Part shown: positions 18,032 to 28,317 of the stretch, in pieces
Position numbering within the stretch: position 1 is the first letter of the stretch
Layout: each line of letters starts with the position of its first letter
Assembly: GCF_000470775.1 (NCBI RefSeq)
Contig: NC_022438.1
Location: forward strand, 2,294,001 to 2,358,000
Direction: 5' to 3'
DNA from: Leifsonia xyli subsp. cynodontis DSM 46306
Lineage (GTDB): Bacteria; Actinomycetota; Actinomycetes; Actinomycetales; Microbacteriaceae
DNA length: 64,000 bases
Made by a program: the position numbers and the translations under genes
Notes under the pieces: generated by a model
What the model saw: only the letters and a program-made list of their open reading frames with translations
Database searches by the model: none
Told to the model about the DNA's origin: nothing

Positions 18032-19450
18032 GTGGAAACCCGAACCCCCGAAACCTGGCCGATCATCCGCACGCCCGCGATGACGATCGATCTGCTCGAC
18101 CGTGACGGCGCGCTCGCCCTCATTCACGACCGCGCCCAGGACAGCGGCCGCGCTCCGCTCGCGGTCGTCTCGGCGAACCTCGACCACGTCCACCACTTCG
18201 GGCGCAAGGGCCGCTGGGCCGGAACGATCGGCGGCTCCGACGACCTCGGCGGCGAGGACGCCGTGGAGTGGGTCACCCTCATCGACGGGGCCCCGATCGC
18301 CCAGCAGGCCCGGCGGCTGACCGGGCGCGACTGGCCGCGGCTCGCCGGCAGCGATCTCGTCGGCCCCCTCCTGGACGCCGCGGAGCGCGACGGCCTCTCG
18401 GTGGCCTTCATCGGCGGCAGCCAGGAGACGCACGCCCAGCTCGCCGCGCAATTCCGCGCCGAGCGCCCCGGCCTGCGCGTCGCCGGCTTCTGGGCGCCGC
18501 AGCGAACCGAACTGGCCGACCCTCCGGCCTCGCGCGCCATCGCCGCGGAGATCCGTTCGGCCGGCGCCGACATCCTGGTGGTCGGCATCGGAAAGCCCCG
18601 GCAGGAGCTCTGGATCGCCGAATACGGCGCTCTGACCGGCGCGCGGGTGCTGCTCGCTTTCGGCGCGGTGGTGGACTTCCTCGCGGGACGCGTCCAGCGC
18701 GCTCCGGGCTGGATCGCGAAGATCGGCATGGAGTGGGCGTGGCGGCTGATGCTCGAACCGCGCCGCCTCGCCCGCCGCTATCTCGGACAGGGACCGGCCG
18801 CCTACCGGGAGGTGCGCAGCTGGGTGGACGAGGAGACCGCCACGACGACCGCGCTCTCCCCCTCCGACGGCACTGGCCGGCTCGCCGTCGCAATCGTGAC
18901 CGACGGAGAAAGCGATGCCGATGGGCTGGCGGACGCTCTGCGCGACCGGGAGGGCATCGCGCCCGAGCGGGTGCGCGTGATCGACGGGACGCACGGGTTC
19001 GCCGCGGCCGTCGGGCACGCCGTCGCATCCGCCGGCGACGCCGAGCAACTGCTGGTGATCCGTCACGACCTCCGGCTGGACAGGGAGGCCGTGGCCGCCC
19101 TGAACCGCCGCATGCGCGCGAGCGGCGCGGGCATCGTCGTCCCCCGCGTCGAGACGGCGGAAGGCCGGACAGCGCAGTCGCTGCTGCGCGATCCGACGCC
19201 CTGGCGCGCTCTGGGCGATGCGATGCTCGGCGAGCGCTTCCCGAACCGGCCCCGGTCGCTGAGCGGTGTGGACCGGGACGCTGAGAGCTACGCCTTCGCG
19301 CACCCCGTCGAGGCCGCAGACGAGGCCGCGCTGCTCATCCACGTGCCGACAGCGAACGCCGCGGGCCGCTGGGACGGGACGTTCCGCGGCATCCGCGAGC
19401 AGGGCGCGACGGTCTGGTACGAGCCCGCCGCGACCGCGCGACCCGTCTGA
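18032..19450 (+). CDS. WecG/TagA/CpsF glycosyltransferase fused to GT2-like domain
   Basis: A 472-residue protein. Residues about 15-255 are a WecG/TagA/CpsF transferase: LAVVSANLDHVHHFG, WVTLIDGAPIAQQ, DLVGPLL, FIGGSQETHAQ, ILVVGIGKPRQELW, LLAFGAVVDFLAGRVQRAP. This family adds a GlcNAc- or ManNAc-type sugar to a lipid-linked acceptor. Residues about 285-472 resemble a reduced GT2 (GT-A) fold: IVTDGESDADGLADALR, VIDGTHGFAAAVGHAV, LLVIRHDLRLDREAVAAL. A DXD motif is not evident there, so the second domain may be inactive or structural. Start is GTG; an internal ATG opens MTIDLLDRDG. Confidence 0.75.
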   Translation: METRTPETWPIIRTPAMTIDLLDRDGALALIHDRAQDSGRAPLAVVSANLDHVHHFGRKGRWAGTIGGSDDLGGEDAVEWVTLIDGAPIAQQARRLTGRDWPRLAGSDLVGPLLDAAERDGLSVAFIGGSQETHAQLAAQFRAERPGLRVAGFWAPQRTELADPPASRAIAAEIRSAGADILVVGIGKPRQELWIAEYGALTGARVLLAFGAVVDFLAGRVQRAPGWIAKIGMEWAWRLMLEPRRLARRYLGQGPAAYREVRSWVDEETATTTALSPSDGTGRLAVAIVTDGESDADGLADALRDREGIAPERVRVIDGTHGFAAAVGHAVASAGDAEQLLVIRHDLRLDREAVAALNRRMRASGAGIVVPRVETAEGRTAQSLLRDPTPWRALGDAMLGERFPNRPRSLSGVDRDAESYAFAHPVEAADEAALLIHVPTANAAGRWDGTFRGIREQGATVWYEPAATARPV

Positions 19451-19554
19451 CGATCGCTTTCGCGCCGGGGCGGCGGCAGGGGAGCTCGTGCGGACGATTC
19501 GCGCTCGACGCGGAAGGGGTGCGCAGGAGTCCGCGACGACGGCCGGTGCCGCGC

Positions 19555-19862
19555 GTCGGCCGTCCGTCCGCCGCGCTCGGCCACGATGTCTGCCTCTCCC
19601 AGGAGGTGCTGCTGTGTACGGGCAGCCACGACCGGCGCTCGCCCACCTTCGAGTTCGACAACGCGCCCATCACCGTCGACGACGGCGCGTGGGTCGCCAC
19701 CCGGGCGACCGTGCTGCGCGGCTGCCGGATCGGCCGGAACGCCGTGGTGGGCGCGAGACCGCGCTGGTCACCTCCGACGTCCCCGATGACGCGCTCGTCA
19801 CCGCTGCGGCCGGGGCGCCGCCCCCGGGACAGCCAGAGCGCACCCCGTCGTCCGGAGACTGA
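19555..19862 (+). pseudogene. WcaF-like sugar O-acetyltransferase remnant
   Basis: A left-handed beta-helix acetyltransferase fragment: HDVCLSQEVLLCTGSHD, FEFDNAPITVDDGAWVATRA and TVLRGCRIGRNAVVGA are the hexapeptide-repeat core of WcaF-type enzymes. Frame is lost near 19757 and the end (TALVTSDVPDDALVTAA) continues in another frame to the TGA at 19860. The 5' third is missing. It would have acetylated a sugar of the polymer; now the modification is probably absent. Confidence 0.7.
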
Positions 19863-19864
19863 CC

Positions 19865-21022
19865 GTGCGCGTCGTCTCCCTGGTCACCCTGGTCACCCCC
19901 ACCGGCAAGTACGGCGGACCGGTCCGGGTCGCCGTCAACCAGGCGCGGGCCCTCCGCGACCGGGGGCACGAGGTGACCATCGCCGGAGCCCAGCGCGGCT
20001 ACGGCGGGAGCCCGCCCACCGACCTGGACGGCGTGCCGGCGCGGCTCTTCCCCGCGCGGACGGTCCTCCCCGGAACGGGGTTCGCCGGGCTCGCCGCGCC
20101 CGGCCTGCATTCCTGGCTCAGGGAGGCGGTGGCGGAGTCGGATATCGTCCACCTCCACCTGGCCCGCGATCTCGTGACTCTTCCGGCTGCTGTACACGCG
20201 CGACGGGCCGGCGTCCCCGTCGTCCTGCAGACGCACGGGATGATCGACCCCTCGACCCACCCGCTCGCCCGTCCGCTCGACGCCTTCTGGACGCGCAGCG
20301 TGCTGCGGGACGCGGCGGCCGTCCTATATCTGACGCCACGGGAGCGCGAGGGTCTGATCGCCGTCGCCGGCGACAGGCTCCGGCTCGTCCCGCTCGGCAA
20401 CGGGGTCCCGCACTCCCGCGCCCGGCAGAGCCGGAACGGTGTCGAGGTGCTGTATCTGGCCCGGCTCGCGCCGCGCAAACGCCCCGAGGTCTTCGTCGAG
20501 GCCGCCGCACGCCTGGCGGCCGAGTTCCCCGCTGTGCGCTTCCGGCTCGTCGGACCGGACGAGGGCCGGGCCGGGGAGGTCGTCCAGCTGGCCGCGGAAT
20601 CCGGCGCGGACATCGTCTGGGAGGGACCGATCGGCCCGGAGGCCACCGACGCGCGAATGTCCGAGGCGTCGATCTACGTCCTGCCCGCTGTCGATGAGCC
20701 CTACCCCATGAGCGTTCTGGAGGCGATGGCGGCCGGCCTCCCCGTGATCGTCACGGACAGCTGCGGGCTGGCCCCCGCCGTGGAGGAGAGCGGCGCCGGG
20801 ATCGTCGTCGGCGACTCGGCGGACGCGCTCACCGCGGCGCTCAGACGCCTCCTGGCGGATCAGGAGCTTCGCCGGGCGATGGGCGAGGCGGGACGGCAGG
20901 CCGCGACCGGGCGCTTCTCGATGGCGTCGATCGCCCGGGAGCTTCTGACGGTCTACCGGCGAGCCGCGGCCGGGCCGCGGGAAGACGATCCGCGAGACGG
21001 AGATCGCCGGCTGAGGGTCTGA
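19865..21022 (+). CDS. GT4 family glycosyltransferase
   Basis: A 385-residue cytosolic or membrane-associated transferase of the GT-B fold. The N-terminal domain begins VVSLVTLVTPTGKYGGPVRV with HLHLARD and VVLQTHGMID. The C-terminal nucleotide-sugar half has LYLARLAPRKRPEVFVEA, FRLVGPDEGRAG and EPYPMSVLEAMAAGLPVIV, the EX7E-type motif. It starts with GTG, two bases after the acetyltransferase remnant's stop. It should add one sugar to the growing lipid-linked repeat unit. Its last 182 bases overlap the end of the convergent polymerase gene. Confidence 0.85.
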   Translation: MRVVSLVTLVTPTGKYGGPVRVAVNQARALRDRGHEVTIAGAQRGYGGSPPTDLDGVPARLFPARTVLPGTGFAGLAAPGLHSWLREAVAESDIVHLHLARDLVTLPAAVHARRAGVPVVLQTHGMIDPSTHPLARPLDAFWTRSVLRDAAAVLYLTPREREGLIAVAGDRLRLVPLGNGVPHSRARQSRNGVEVLYLARLAPRKRPEVFVEAAARLAAEFPAVRFRLVGPDEGRAGEVVQLAAESGADIVWEGPIGPEATDARMSEASIYVLPAVDEPYPMSVLEAMAAGLPVIVTDSCGLAPAVEESGAGIVVGDSADALTAALRRLLADQELRRAMGEAGRQAATGRFSMASIARELLTVYRRAAAGPREDDPRDGDRRLRV

Positions 21023-22487
21023 GGCGGGCCTCATCCGGCCGTTCCGGTCGCTGCGCGACGAAGAGGAGGCAGGCGATGGCGACAGCGACGGTGCCCGAGG
21101 CTTGCAGCAGCGATCCCCGGAGCAGGATGAGCAGGTAGATGGGGAAGATGGCTCCGGCGATGGCCCAGAGACCGTTCTGGCCGAACGCGGGGACCAACCG
21201 GGTGTCGAATCGGCGCAGAAGGGCTCCCAGACCGGCGAACGCCGCCACCACCACGATCAGCCCGCCGTTGACGAGCGCCTCCGCCCAGAGCGGCGCGGAG
21301 AGGTTGGCGAACGGGTACCCGCTGTAGTCCGCCAGCAGGATGCCCGTGTCGACGGGTTTGTCCGCCCAGAGAGCGCGCGGGACCCAGAAGAACAGCGTCC
21401 CGAGCGCCTGCCGACCAGGAACGACGAGTCCGTCGTGGACGAACGAGAGGGCGTTCGCGATCTGCCAGAACGCGTCGTAGTCCGGGCTGCTTTTGTACTC
21501 CCCGAAGAACCCGTCCCAGCTGACGTCGACCGTCACCCGGCGGAAGGCGTCGGCGAGCGGGAAGACGAAGATCAGACCGGCGATGGCCGCTCCCAGGAGC
21601 GTCCGCCTCCGGCGGACGGTCAGCATCGCACCGGCGTACACCACGAGGGCGAACCACACGGTCCCGAGACTGTAGCGCACGCTGCTGACCGGGTTGACCA
21701 CCACGAGCAGGAGCGCGGTCGCGCCGAGGAGGACGGCGAGGGGGAACCCGCGACTCCGGTCCGAACCACGACGCAAGACCGCCAGCGCACCGATCCCGAT
21801 GAGCAGTGGATAGATCGCGAGTGCGTACATGACGGAGCGGACAGCCGGATCGGGCCACGCGGCCTGGCGGGCAGCGAACACGGTGTCCCTGCTGCTCAGC
21901 AGGGTGCCGACGCCGATCCTCTGCACGAAGTAGGCCGAGAAGACGACGCCGATCGCGAGCAAGAGCAGGGTGCGCCCCCTGTTCACCCCCAGCACCCGCT
22001 GACCCGCCCGCTCGTTCGGCAGGGCTCCGTTCTGGCGCGCCCGGAGGCTCCGCTCCCGCAGGATCGCCAGCGCCCGGCCGGCCTCGTAGCACAGCAGCCC
22101 CGCGCACACGACGAGCGCGGCCGGGACATCGAGGTCGGGGCTCATGCCGGGAGTGGTCGTCGAGAGCAGGCCACTGCGGATCTGCACGGTGGGGGCGAGC
22201 CCCATGAAAATGTAGGCGAACAGCCAGAAGAAGAAGTCGAACAGGCGCGCCTGGCCGCTCACGATCGCGAAGGACAGCCGGGCTCCCGCCCAGACGGCGA
22301 CGCCGATGGTCAGCGTCCACGCCAAACTCCGCCCGATGTCGGGAACGTCCACGACGAGCAGCAGCGGAACCGCGGCGGAGAAGAACGCAAGGAGAAGGAC
22401 TGCGCTGAGGGTCCCCCGGGGGAGCGGACGCGATCCCGGGCGCTGAGCGCGGTCGCCGTCCGCGCGGAGGGGGAAGCCGGCGGTCAC
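20841..22487 (-). CDS. Wzy-like polysaccharide polymerase
   Basis: Polytopic membrane protein (about 548 residues) with at least ten hydrophobic segments, a large extracellular-type loop (RRVTVDVSWDGFFGEYKSSP) and PRALWADKPVDTG, a pattern of O-antigen/exopolysaccharide polymerases. GTG at 22487 is preferred: it lies 8 nt after the GH71 remnant's stop and begins VTAGFPLRADGDRA. The last roughly 65 residues are Arg/Pro/Ala-rich and antisense to the GT4 gene; the original stop was probably near 21025 and has been lost. It would polymerise repeat units outside the membrane. Confidence 0.75.
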   Translation of the reverse strand: MTAGFPLRADGDRAQRPGSRPLPRGTLSAVLLLAFFSAAVPLLLVVDVPDIGRSLAWTLTIGVAVWAGARLSFAIVSGQARLFDFFFWLFAYIFMGLAPTVQIRSGLLSTTTPGMSPDLDVPAALVVCAGLLCYEAGRALAILRERSLRARQNGALPNERAGQRVLGVNRGRTLLLLAIGVVFSAYFVQRIGVGTLLSSRDTVFAARQAAWPDPAVRSVMYALAIYPLLIGIGALAVLRRGSDRSRGFPLAVLLGATALLLVVVNPVSSVRYSLGTVWFALVVYAGAMLTVRRRRTLLGAAIAGLIFVFPLADAFRRVTVDVSWDGFFGEYKSSPDYDAFWQIANALSFVHDGLVVPGRQALGTLFFWVPRALWADKPVDTGILLADYSGYPFANLSAPLWAEALVNGGLIVVVAAFAGLGALLRRFDTRLVPAFGQNGLWAIAGAIFPIYLLILLRGSLLQASGTVAVAIACLLFVAQRPERPDEARLRPSAGDLRLADRLPAARPRLAGRPSEAPGRSTPSRSARSRPAVPPRPSPGEAPDPPGGV

Positions 22488-22494
22488 GGCGGTG

Positions 22495-23615
22495 TCACTT
22501 GATCGCGCTGGCGACGCGCGCAGCGATGGCATCCAGGTTTGGGACGACCGTGAAGCCCCGCTTCGCTGAGGCCGCGGCCTGCATGAGACGGACCGCGGTG
22601 TCCCAGTTCTGTCCGGACCAGCTCATCAGATCGAGCGTGAACCCGTCGATTCCCGCGTCCGCCGCCTGGTCCACCTCCGTGCGCAGATCGGTCGAGCGCC
22701 AGTCTCCGCCGAGCGGCTCGCGGCCGATCGGGCGGTCCCGGAGCAGACCGCCGTAGGCCAGGTGCTTGCCGCCCTCTCCGTTCGGATCGAGGTAGTTGCG
22801 CGCGTAGTAGTCCGAGGCCGGATCGGCGTTGTCGATCGAGATCGGGTACGGCGGAAAGTAGTGCGCGAACACTTTCCTGGCCGACGATCCGGGTGCGGGG
22901 ATGGGGAACGAACCGCCGATTCCGGTCGCGCTGGGGGCGCTCACCGGCGGGACGGCCGGCGCGGGAGCGCTCGTGGCCGGCGCGGCCGGCGGCGCGGCCG
23001 CGTAGACGATGGACAGCCGCGGTGCAGTGAAGGTGGTCCCGACGTAGCGCTGGGAGTAGGCGATCTCGAAGGCCCCGTGTCCCTCCCGGTGGCGATCGCG
23101 GAGGGCCGCACGGGGATGCTGACGCTGCTTTCGGCCGTCGCTTTGACGAGCGCGGTGTTCGCGGGCGTCGCACTGGAGACCGGGCGGTTGAGCGCGGTCA
23201 GGCTCGCGGCCTTCCAATTCGCGGAGGTCGGATAGACCTGGAATCCGCCGGTGGTGGCCGCGGTCGAGCCGACGCGGAGCGTGAGAGTGGCCGAAGCGAT
23301 CGTCTTGCCCGCGGCGAGCTGGGCCGTCGGGAAGGCGAGGAAAGCGCGATCGGCGCTCGCGGTCGCGCTGAGGAAGGGAGAGCGGTCGTGCGCTGCGGCG
23401 GGCTCTCGGCTCGTGATCCAGGTCGCCTGCGAGGCCGCGAGTGTCACAGAGTCCCCCACGGGGGCGCCGCTCGTGGCGGCAGCGGCGGGAACGGCGGTCG
23501 CGACCGCGAGGGCGACGGCCGTTCCCAGGGCGGTCAGCGTACGCCAGAGGCGGGGGAAGCGGCCGCTCTTCGGTTCGGGACCGCGGGCAGGGGAAGCGGG
23601 TCCGAACGGGGTCAT
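22495..23615 (-). pseudogene. secreted DNRLRE-GH71 protein, frameshifted and shortened
   Basis: ATG 23615 opens a long signal peptide (a hydrophobic run, then AVPAAAATSGAP) and a beta-sandwich module with DSVTLAASQATWITSRE, AGKTIASATLTLRVG and VYPTSANWKAASLT, typical of DNRLRE/CBM96 domains. Frame changes near 23085 and continues FEIAYSQRYVGTTFTAPRLS, a Pro/Ala linker, and a GH71 alpha-1,3-glucanase start: KVFAHYFPPYPISIDN, YGGLLRDRPIGRE, GIDGFTLDLMSWSGQNWDT. It ends about 130 residues into GH71 (VVPNLDAIAARVASAIK), so most of the catalytic domain is missing. It probably once trimmed or degraded alpha-1,3-glucan. Confidence 0.7.
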
Positions 23616-23923
23616 GGCGGGGGTTCCAATGCGGTCGTCAGGCCGAGCTGGCGCGAGGGGAGGCGGGCTTCGGGATGGACACCGGGAGCATAACCGGCAT
23701 CGCCGGACAGTGGCGACACTCATACGGGGCACAGTGAGTCGCCGACCCGTTACTCGCCCCTCGCCGGATCACCCCCGAAGAGGGCGTGCGCCGGACATGA
23801 AAATGATGTAACCTCACCTTTGTGAATAATTGAGAAACAGTCAGTTTATTAGTGATCTTCTCAGCGATTCCGCACAATGCAATCCGAATGCAGAGGCGCT
23901 CACAGTGTGGGGAGGGCACGGCG

Positions 23924-25445
23924 ATGACGGTCATCAAGTCCAGGATCGGTGCGCTGGAGCTGCGCCGCGAACAGACCGGCACCGTCTTCTCGGAACGCGC
24001 CTGGGCCCGGCACTACCCGGACACTGCTTCTGGTGTCGGACACGGCGATCGTCCTGGCGGTCACGGTCGGTGCGATGCTCCTCCGATTCGGCTTCGACGA
24101 ATCCGGCGAGCCGGTCGCGGAGTTCCTCGCCCATTCCCTCACGATCTCGCTCGTCATCGCGCTCGCCTGGCTGAGCATGCTGACCCTGTACCACACCCAC
24201 GACCTCCGCGTCGTCGGCGTCGACGTCTCCGAGTACAAGCGCGTCGTCAACGCCACAGCCCTCACCTTCAGCCTCCTCGCCATCCTGTTCCTCCTGGCGA
24301 AAGCCGACATCGGGCAAGGCTCCTTCATCGTGGCGCTCCCCGCCGGGACGGTGTGCGTCCTGCTGTCGCGGTGGCTGTGGCGTCGCTGGCTCATCCGGCA
24401 CCGGGTCTTCGGCCATTACCTCTCGCGGGCGCTCGTGGTCGGCGGTCTCCGCGACGTCGACTACGTGGTCGACCGCATCGAGAAAGCCTCGGGCGCCACC
24501 TACAAAGTCGTGGGCGTCGCGCTCGACACCGGCAAACGGACGGGCAGCAGGAAGCGCGAAGCGCTGAGCCGGACCATCTCGACGAAGACACAGGAGGTGC
24601 CGATCGTCTCCGACCTCGACGGGGTCGCTCCGGCCGCCGCGCGGCTGGGCGCCGACACGGTGATCGTCGCCGGCCGGGCCCGCGGCGACGGCGACTTCGT
24701 CCGCGAGCTGTCCTGGAAGCTGGAGGGGACCGCGACCAGTCTGGTCCTGGCCTCTCCCCTGACGGATGTCGCCGGGCCGCGCATCCGCTTCCGTCCTGTC
24801 GAGGGCCTCCCGCTGATCCAGGTCGAGATCCCGCAATTCGAGGGGGGCAAGCATCTCCTGAAGCGCGCCTTCGACATCGTCAGCGCCGCATTCGGCCTTC
24901 TGCTGCTCACGCCCCTGTTCGCCGTCATCGCCCTGCTCGTCAAACTGGAGGACGGCGGCCCGGTCTTCTTCAGCCAGGAACGGGTCGGGCGCGGCGGCGA
25001 GTCCTTCCGGATGTTCAAGTTCCGCTCGATGGCGGTGGACGCCGAGGCCGAGCTGGCGGGGCTCCGCACACAAGACGAGGGGAACGGCGTGCTGTTCAAG
25101 ATGAAGCACGACCCTCGCGTCACCCGCCTCGGAGCGGTGCTGCGCCGATTCTCCCTGGACGAACTGCCGCAGCTTCTCAACGTCTTCCTCGGCGACATGA
25201 GCCTGGTCGGACCGCGGCCCCCGCTCCCGTCCGAAGCGCAGGGATACGAGAACCATGTCCACCGCCGCCTGTTCATCAAGCCGGGGCTGACCGGGATGTG
25301 GCAGATCAACGGGCGCTCCGATCTCTCCTGGGAGGAGAGCGTGCGGCTGGACCTCTACTACGTCGAGAACTGGTCGCTGCTCGGCGACCTCGTCATCGTC
25401 TGGCGGACGCTGCGAGTGCTCCTGCACCCCGCCGGAGCCTATTGA
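23924..25445 (+). pseudogene. polyprenyl-phosphate sugar phosphotransferase (WbaP-like), 5' frameshift
   Basis: Priming transferase that loads the first sugar phosphate on undecaprenyl phosphate. ATG 23924 has GGGAGG upstream and reads VIKSRIGALELRREQ. Near 24016 one extra C (TACCCGG for TACCGG) breaks the frame. The rest continues as RTLLLVSDTAIVLAVTVGAM, four N-terminal helices, a Rossmann-like middle (RALVVGGLRDVDYVVDRI) and the catalytic domain: KRAFDIVSAAFGLLLLTPLF, SQERVGRGGESFRMFKFRSM, LDELPQLLNVFLGDMSLVGPR, KPGLTGMWQINGRS. A GTG at 23949 in the second frame could still give an almost complete protein, so activity is possible. Confidence 0.8.
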
Positions 25446-25474
25446 GACACGACCGCACGGCAGAAGGAGGGGCC

Positions 25475-25897
25475 ATGACCCGCAGGGTCGGCTACGCAGC
25501 AGGGGCTTTCGACCTCTTCCACATCGGGCACCTCAACATCCTCAAGCACGCGCGATCGGCCTGCGACCATCTGATCGCCGGGGTGGTCTCGGATGACATG
25601 CTGCGGCTGACCAAAGGGATCGAGCCGGTCGTGCCGCTGGCCGAGCGGCTCGAGATCGTCCGGCAGATCCGCTATGTTGACGAGGTGTGCGCGGAGACGG
25701 TTCCGGACAAGCTCGACGTGTGGTGGGAGCTCCGGTTCGACGTATTCTTCAAAGGGGACGACTGGCGGGGCACGGAGAAGGGGATGCGCCTGGAACGCGA
25801 GTTCGCCGCTGTCGGCGTCGAGGTCGTGTACTTCCCTTACACCGTCACCACGTCCTCGTCGCAGCTGCGGCGCGCGCTGGACGCGCTGGCCGGCTGA
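25475..25897 (+). CDS. cytidylyltransferase (TagD-like)
   Basis: A 140-residue nucleotidyltransferase beginning VGYAAGAFDLFHIGHLNIL with the HxGH motif, then GVVSDDM, VPLAERLEIVRQI and KGDDWRGTEKG. The family activates glycerol-3-phosphate or a similar polyol phosphate with CTP; RTxSTT is replaced by TVTTSSSQLRR. An AGAAGGAGG ribosome site precedes the ATG, 29 bases after the priming transferase. It likely supplies a CDP-activated side group or teichoic-type unit for the same polymer. Confidence 0.85.
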   Translation: MTRRVGYAAGAFDLFHIGHLNILKHARSACDHLIAGVVSDDMLRLTKGIEPVVPLAERLEIVRQIRYVDEVCAETVPDKLDVWWELRFDVFFKGDDWRGTEKGMRLEREFAAVGVEVVYFPYTVTTSSSQLRRALDALAG

Positions 25898-25906
25898 CCG
25901 CGGCCG

Positions 25907-27188
<1,282 letters not shown>

Positions 27189-27923
27189 ATGACTGAAGCA
27201 TCACTGACGAACGTTCTCGTTTCGCCGCAGGAGAGCGGTGACCTGGATGGCTGGAAAGCCGGGGTGTTCGAGGAGTTCCACGCCCGGATGACTGACAAGG
27301 ACAACGAATTCCCGTGCATCTTCGGCGTCGAGGCCGTCACGAGAGGCACTCTGCGCTACGGCTTCGTGAGCGACGAAGCCGGGGACCAGGCGACCCAGCT
27401 CTCCCGGATTCTCCGCCAGTTCACCGAGGTATGCCACGACCTCGGAAAGCGCACATCGCTGGTGTGCTTCTTCGAATCGTGGAATGCCGACAGCACCCAT
27501 GCGGGCTACTGGCGACGCTTTTGGCAGCTGCTTGGAGAAGTCTCCGAGCAGGACAGCGCTCCGTGGCCCCCAGACATCTCGCAGAGCCTGGACGATCCGC
27601 AGTTCGAGTTCGCCTTCAACGGTCAGCCGATGTTCGTCGTCGTCAACACCGAACTCCACGAGCACCGCCTCAGCCGGCGCTTGTCTCGCGTGGCCGTCAC
27701 GTTCCAACCGCGTTTCGTCTTCGACGACATCGCGGAGGGCACCCCCCGAGGCGATGCCGCCCGCGCGATCATCCGTGGACGCTTCGCGAGCTACGACACA
27801 GCGCCTCTCCCGGAGAACCTGGGCAGTTTCGGCGACGTCAGCAACCGGGAATGGAATCAGTACTACCTCGACGACGGGACCTCTGCGGACATCCCAGCGT
27901 CCTGCCCGTTCGATCGCTTCTGA
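27189..27923 (+). CDS. YqcI/YcgG family protein (probable heme-dependent N-oxygenase)
   Basis: A 244-residue protein with the family hallmark EFPCIFGVEAVTRGTLRYGF near residue 38, then RTSLVCFFE, RFWQLLGEVSEQD and FVVVNTELHEHRLSRRL, and NREWNQYYLDD near the end. The family includes GntA of guanitoxin biosynthesis, a heme-dependent N-hydroxylase (established for that member); the rest are largely unstudied. It heads an operon with a cupin, exporter, ATP-grasp ligase and a 2Fe-2S reductase that could supply its electrons. The gene is intact. Confidence 0.8.
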   Translation: MTEASLTNVLVSPQESGDLDGWKAGVFEEFHARMTDKDNEFPCIFGVEAVTRGTLRYGFVSDEAGDQATQLSRILRQFTEVCHDLGKRTSLVCFFESWNADSTHAGYWRRFWQLLGEVSEQDSAPWPPDISQSLDDPQFEFAFNGQPMFVVVNTELHEHRLSRRLSRVAVTFQPRFVFDDIAEGTPRGDAARAIIRGRFASYDTAPLPENLGSFGDVSNREWNQYYLDDGTSADIPASCPFDRF

Positions 27924-27963
27924 TTCGAACACCGACGAGACTCACCCTGAAAGCGAGAAGACC

Positions 27964-28317
27964 ATGACCGCTCCCCGCATCAAACTCGGCGCCCGGCTGA
28001 GCGTCACCGAGGCCCTCGACACCTTCGCTCCCGAACAGGGCGGCATCGAATTCCAGACGGATCAGGCCGGCAAAGTTCACTCCTGGCACAGCCACTCCGT
28101 GACGGAGACGCTCGTCGTCCTCGAGGGGACCATGACACTCGAATGGGCCGAAGGATCTCCCGAGAACATCGCCGGCCGCCACGATGTCGGGCCGGGCGCC
28201 GTGATCAGCCTCCCGGCGAACACCATCCACCAGTCCATCAATCACGACAGCGTGTGCCGCTACCTCATCCTCCCGGAGGGAGGCAAAGCCGCCGAGACGC
28301 GCGTCTTCCCGTCATGA
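27964..28317 (+). CDS. small cupin-domain protein
   Basis: A 117-residue single-domain cupin. The metal-binding motif HSWHSHSVTETLVVLEG and the second motif SLPANTIHQSINH give three or four His ligands, so it can bind a divalent metal. It could be an isomerase, dioxygenase or metal-dependent tailoring enzyme. It lies 40 bases after the YqcI/YcgG gene, and its stop overlaps the next start (ATGA), so translation is coupled. Confidence 0.8.
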   Translation: MTAPRIKLGARLSVTEALDTFAPEQGGIEFQTDQAGKVHSWHSHSVTETLVVLEGTMTLEWAEGSPENIAGRHDVGPGAVISLPANTIHQSINHDSVCRYLILPEGGKAAETRVFPS

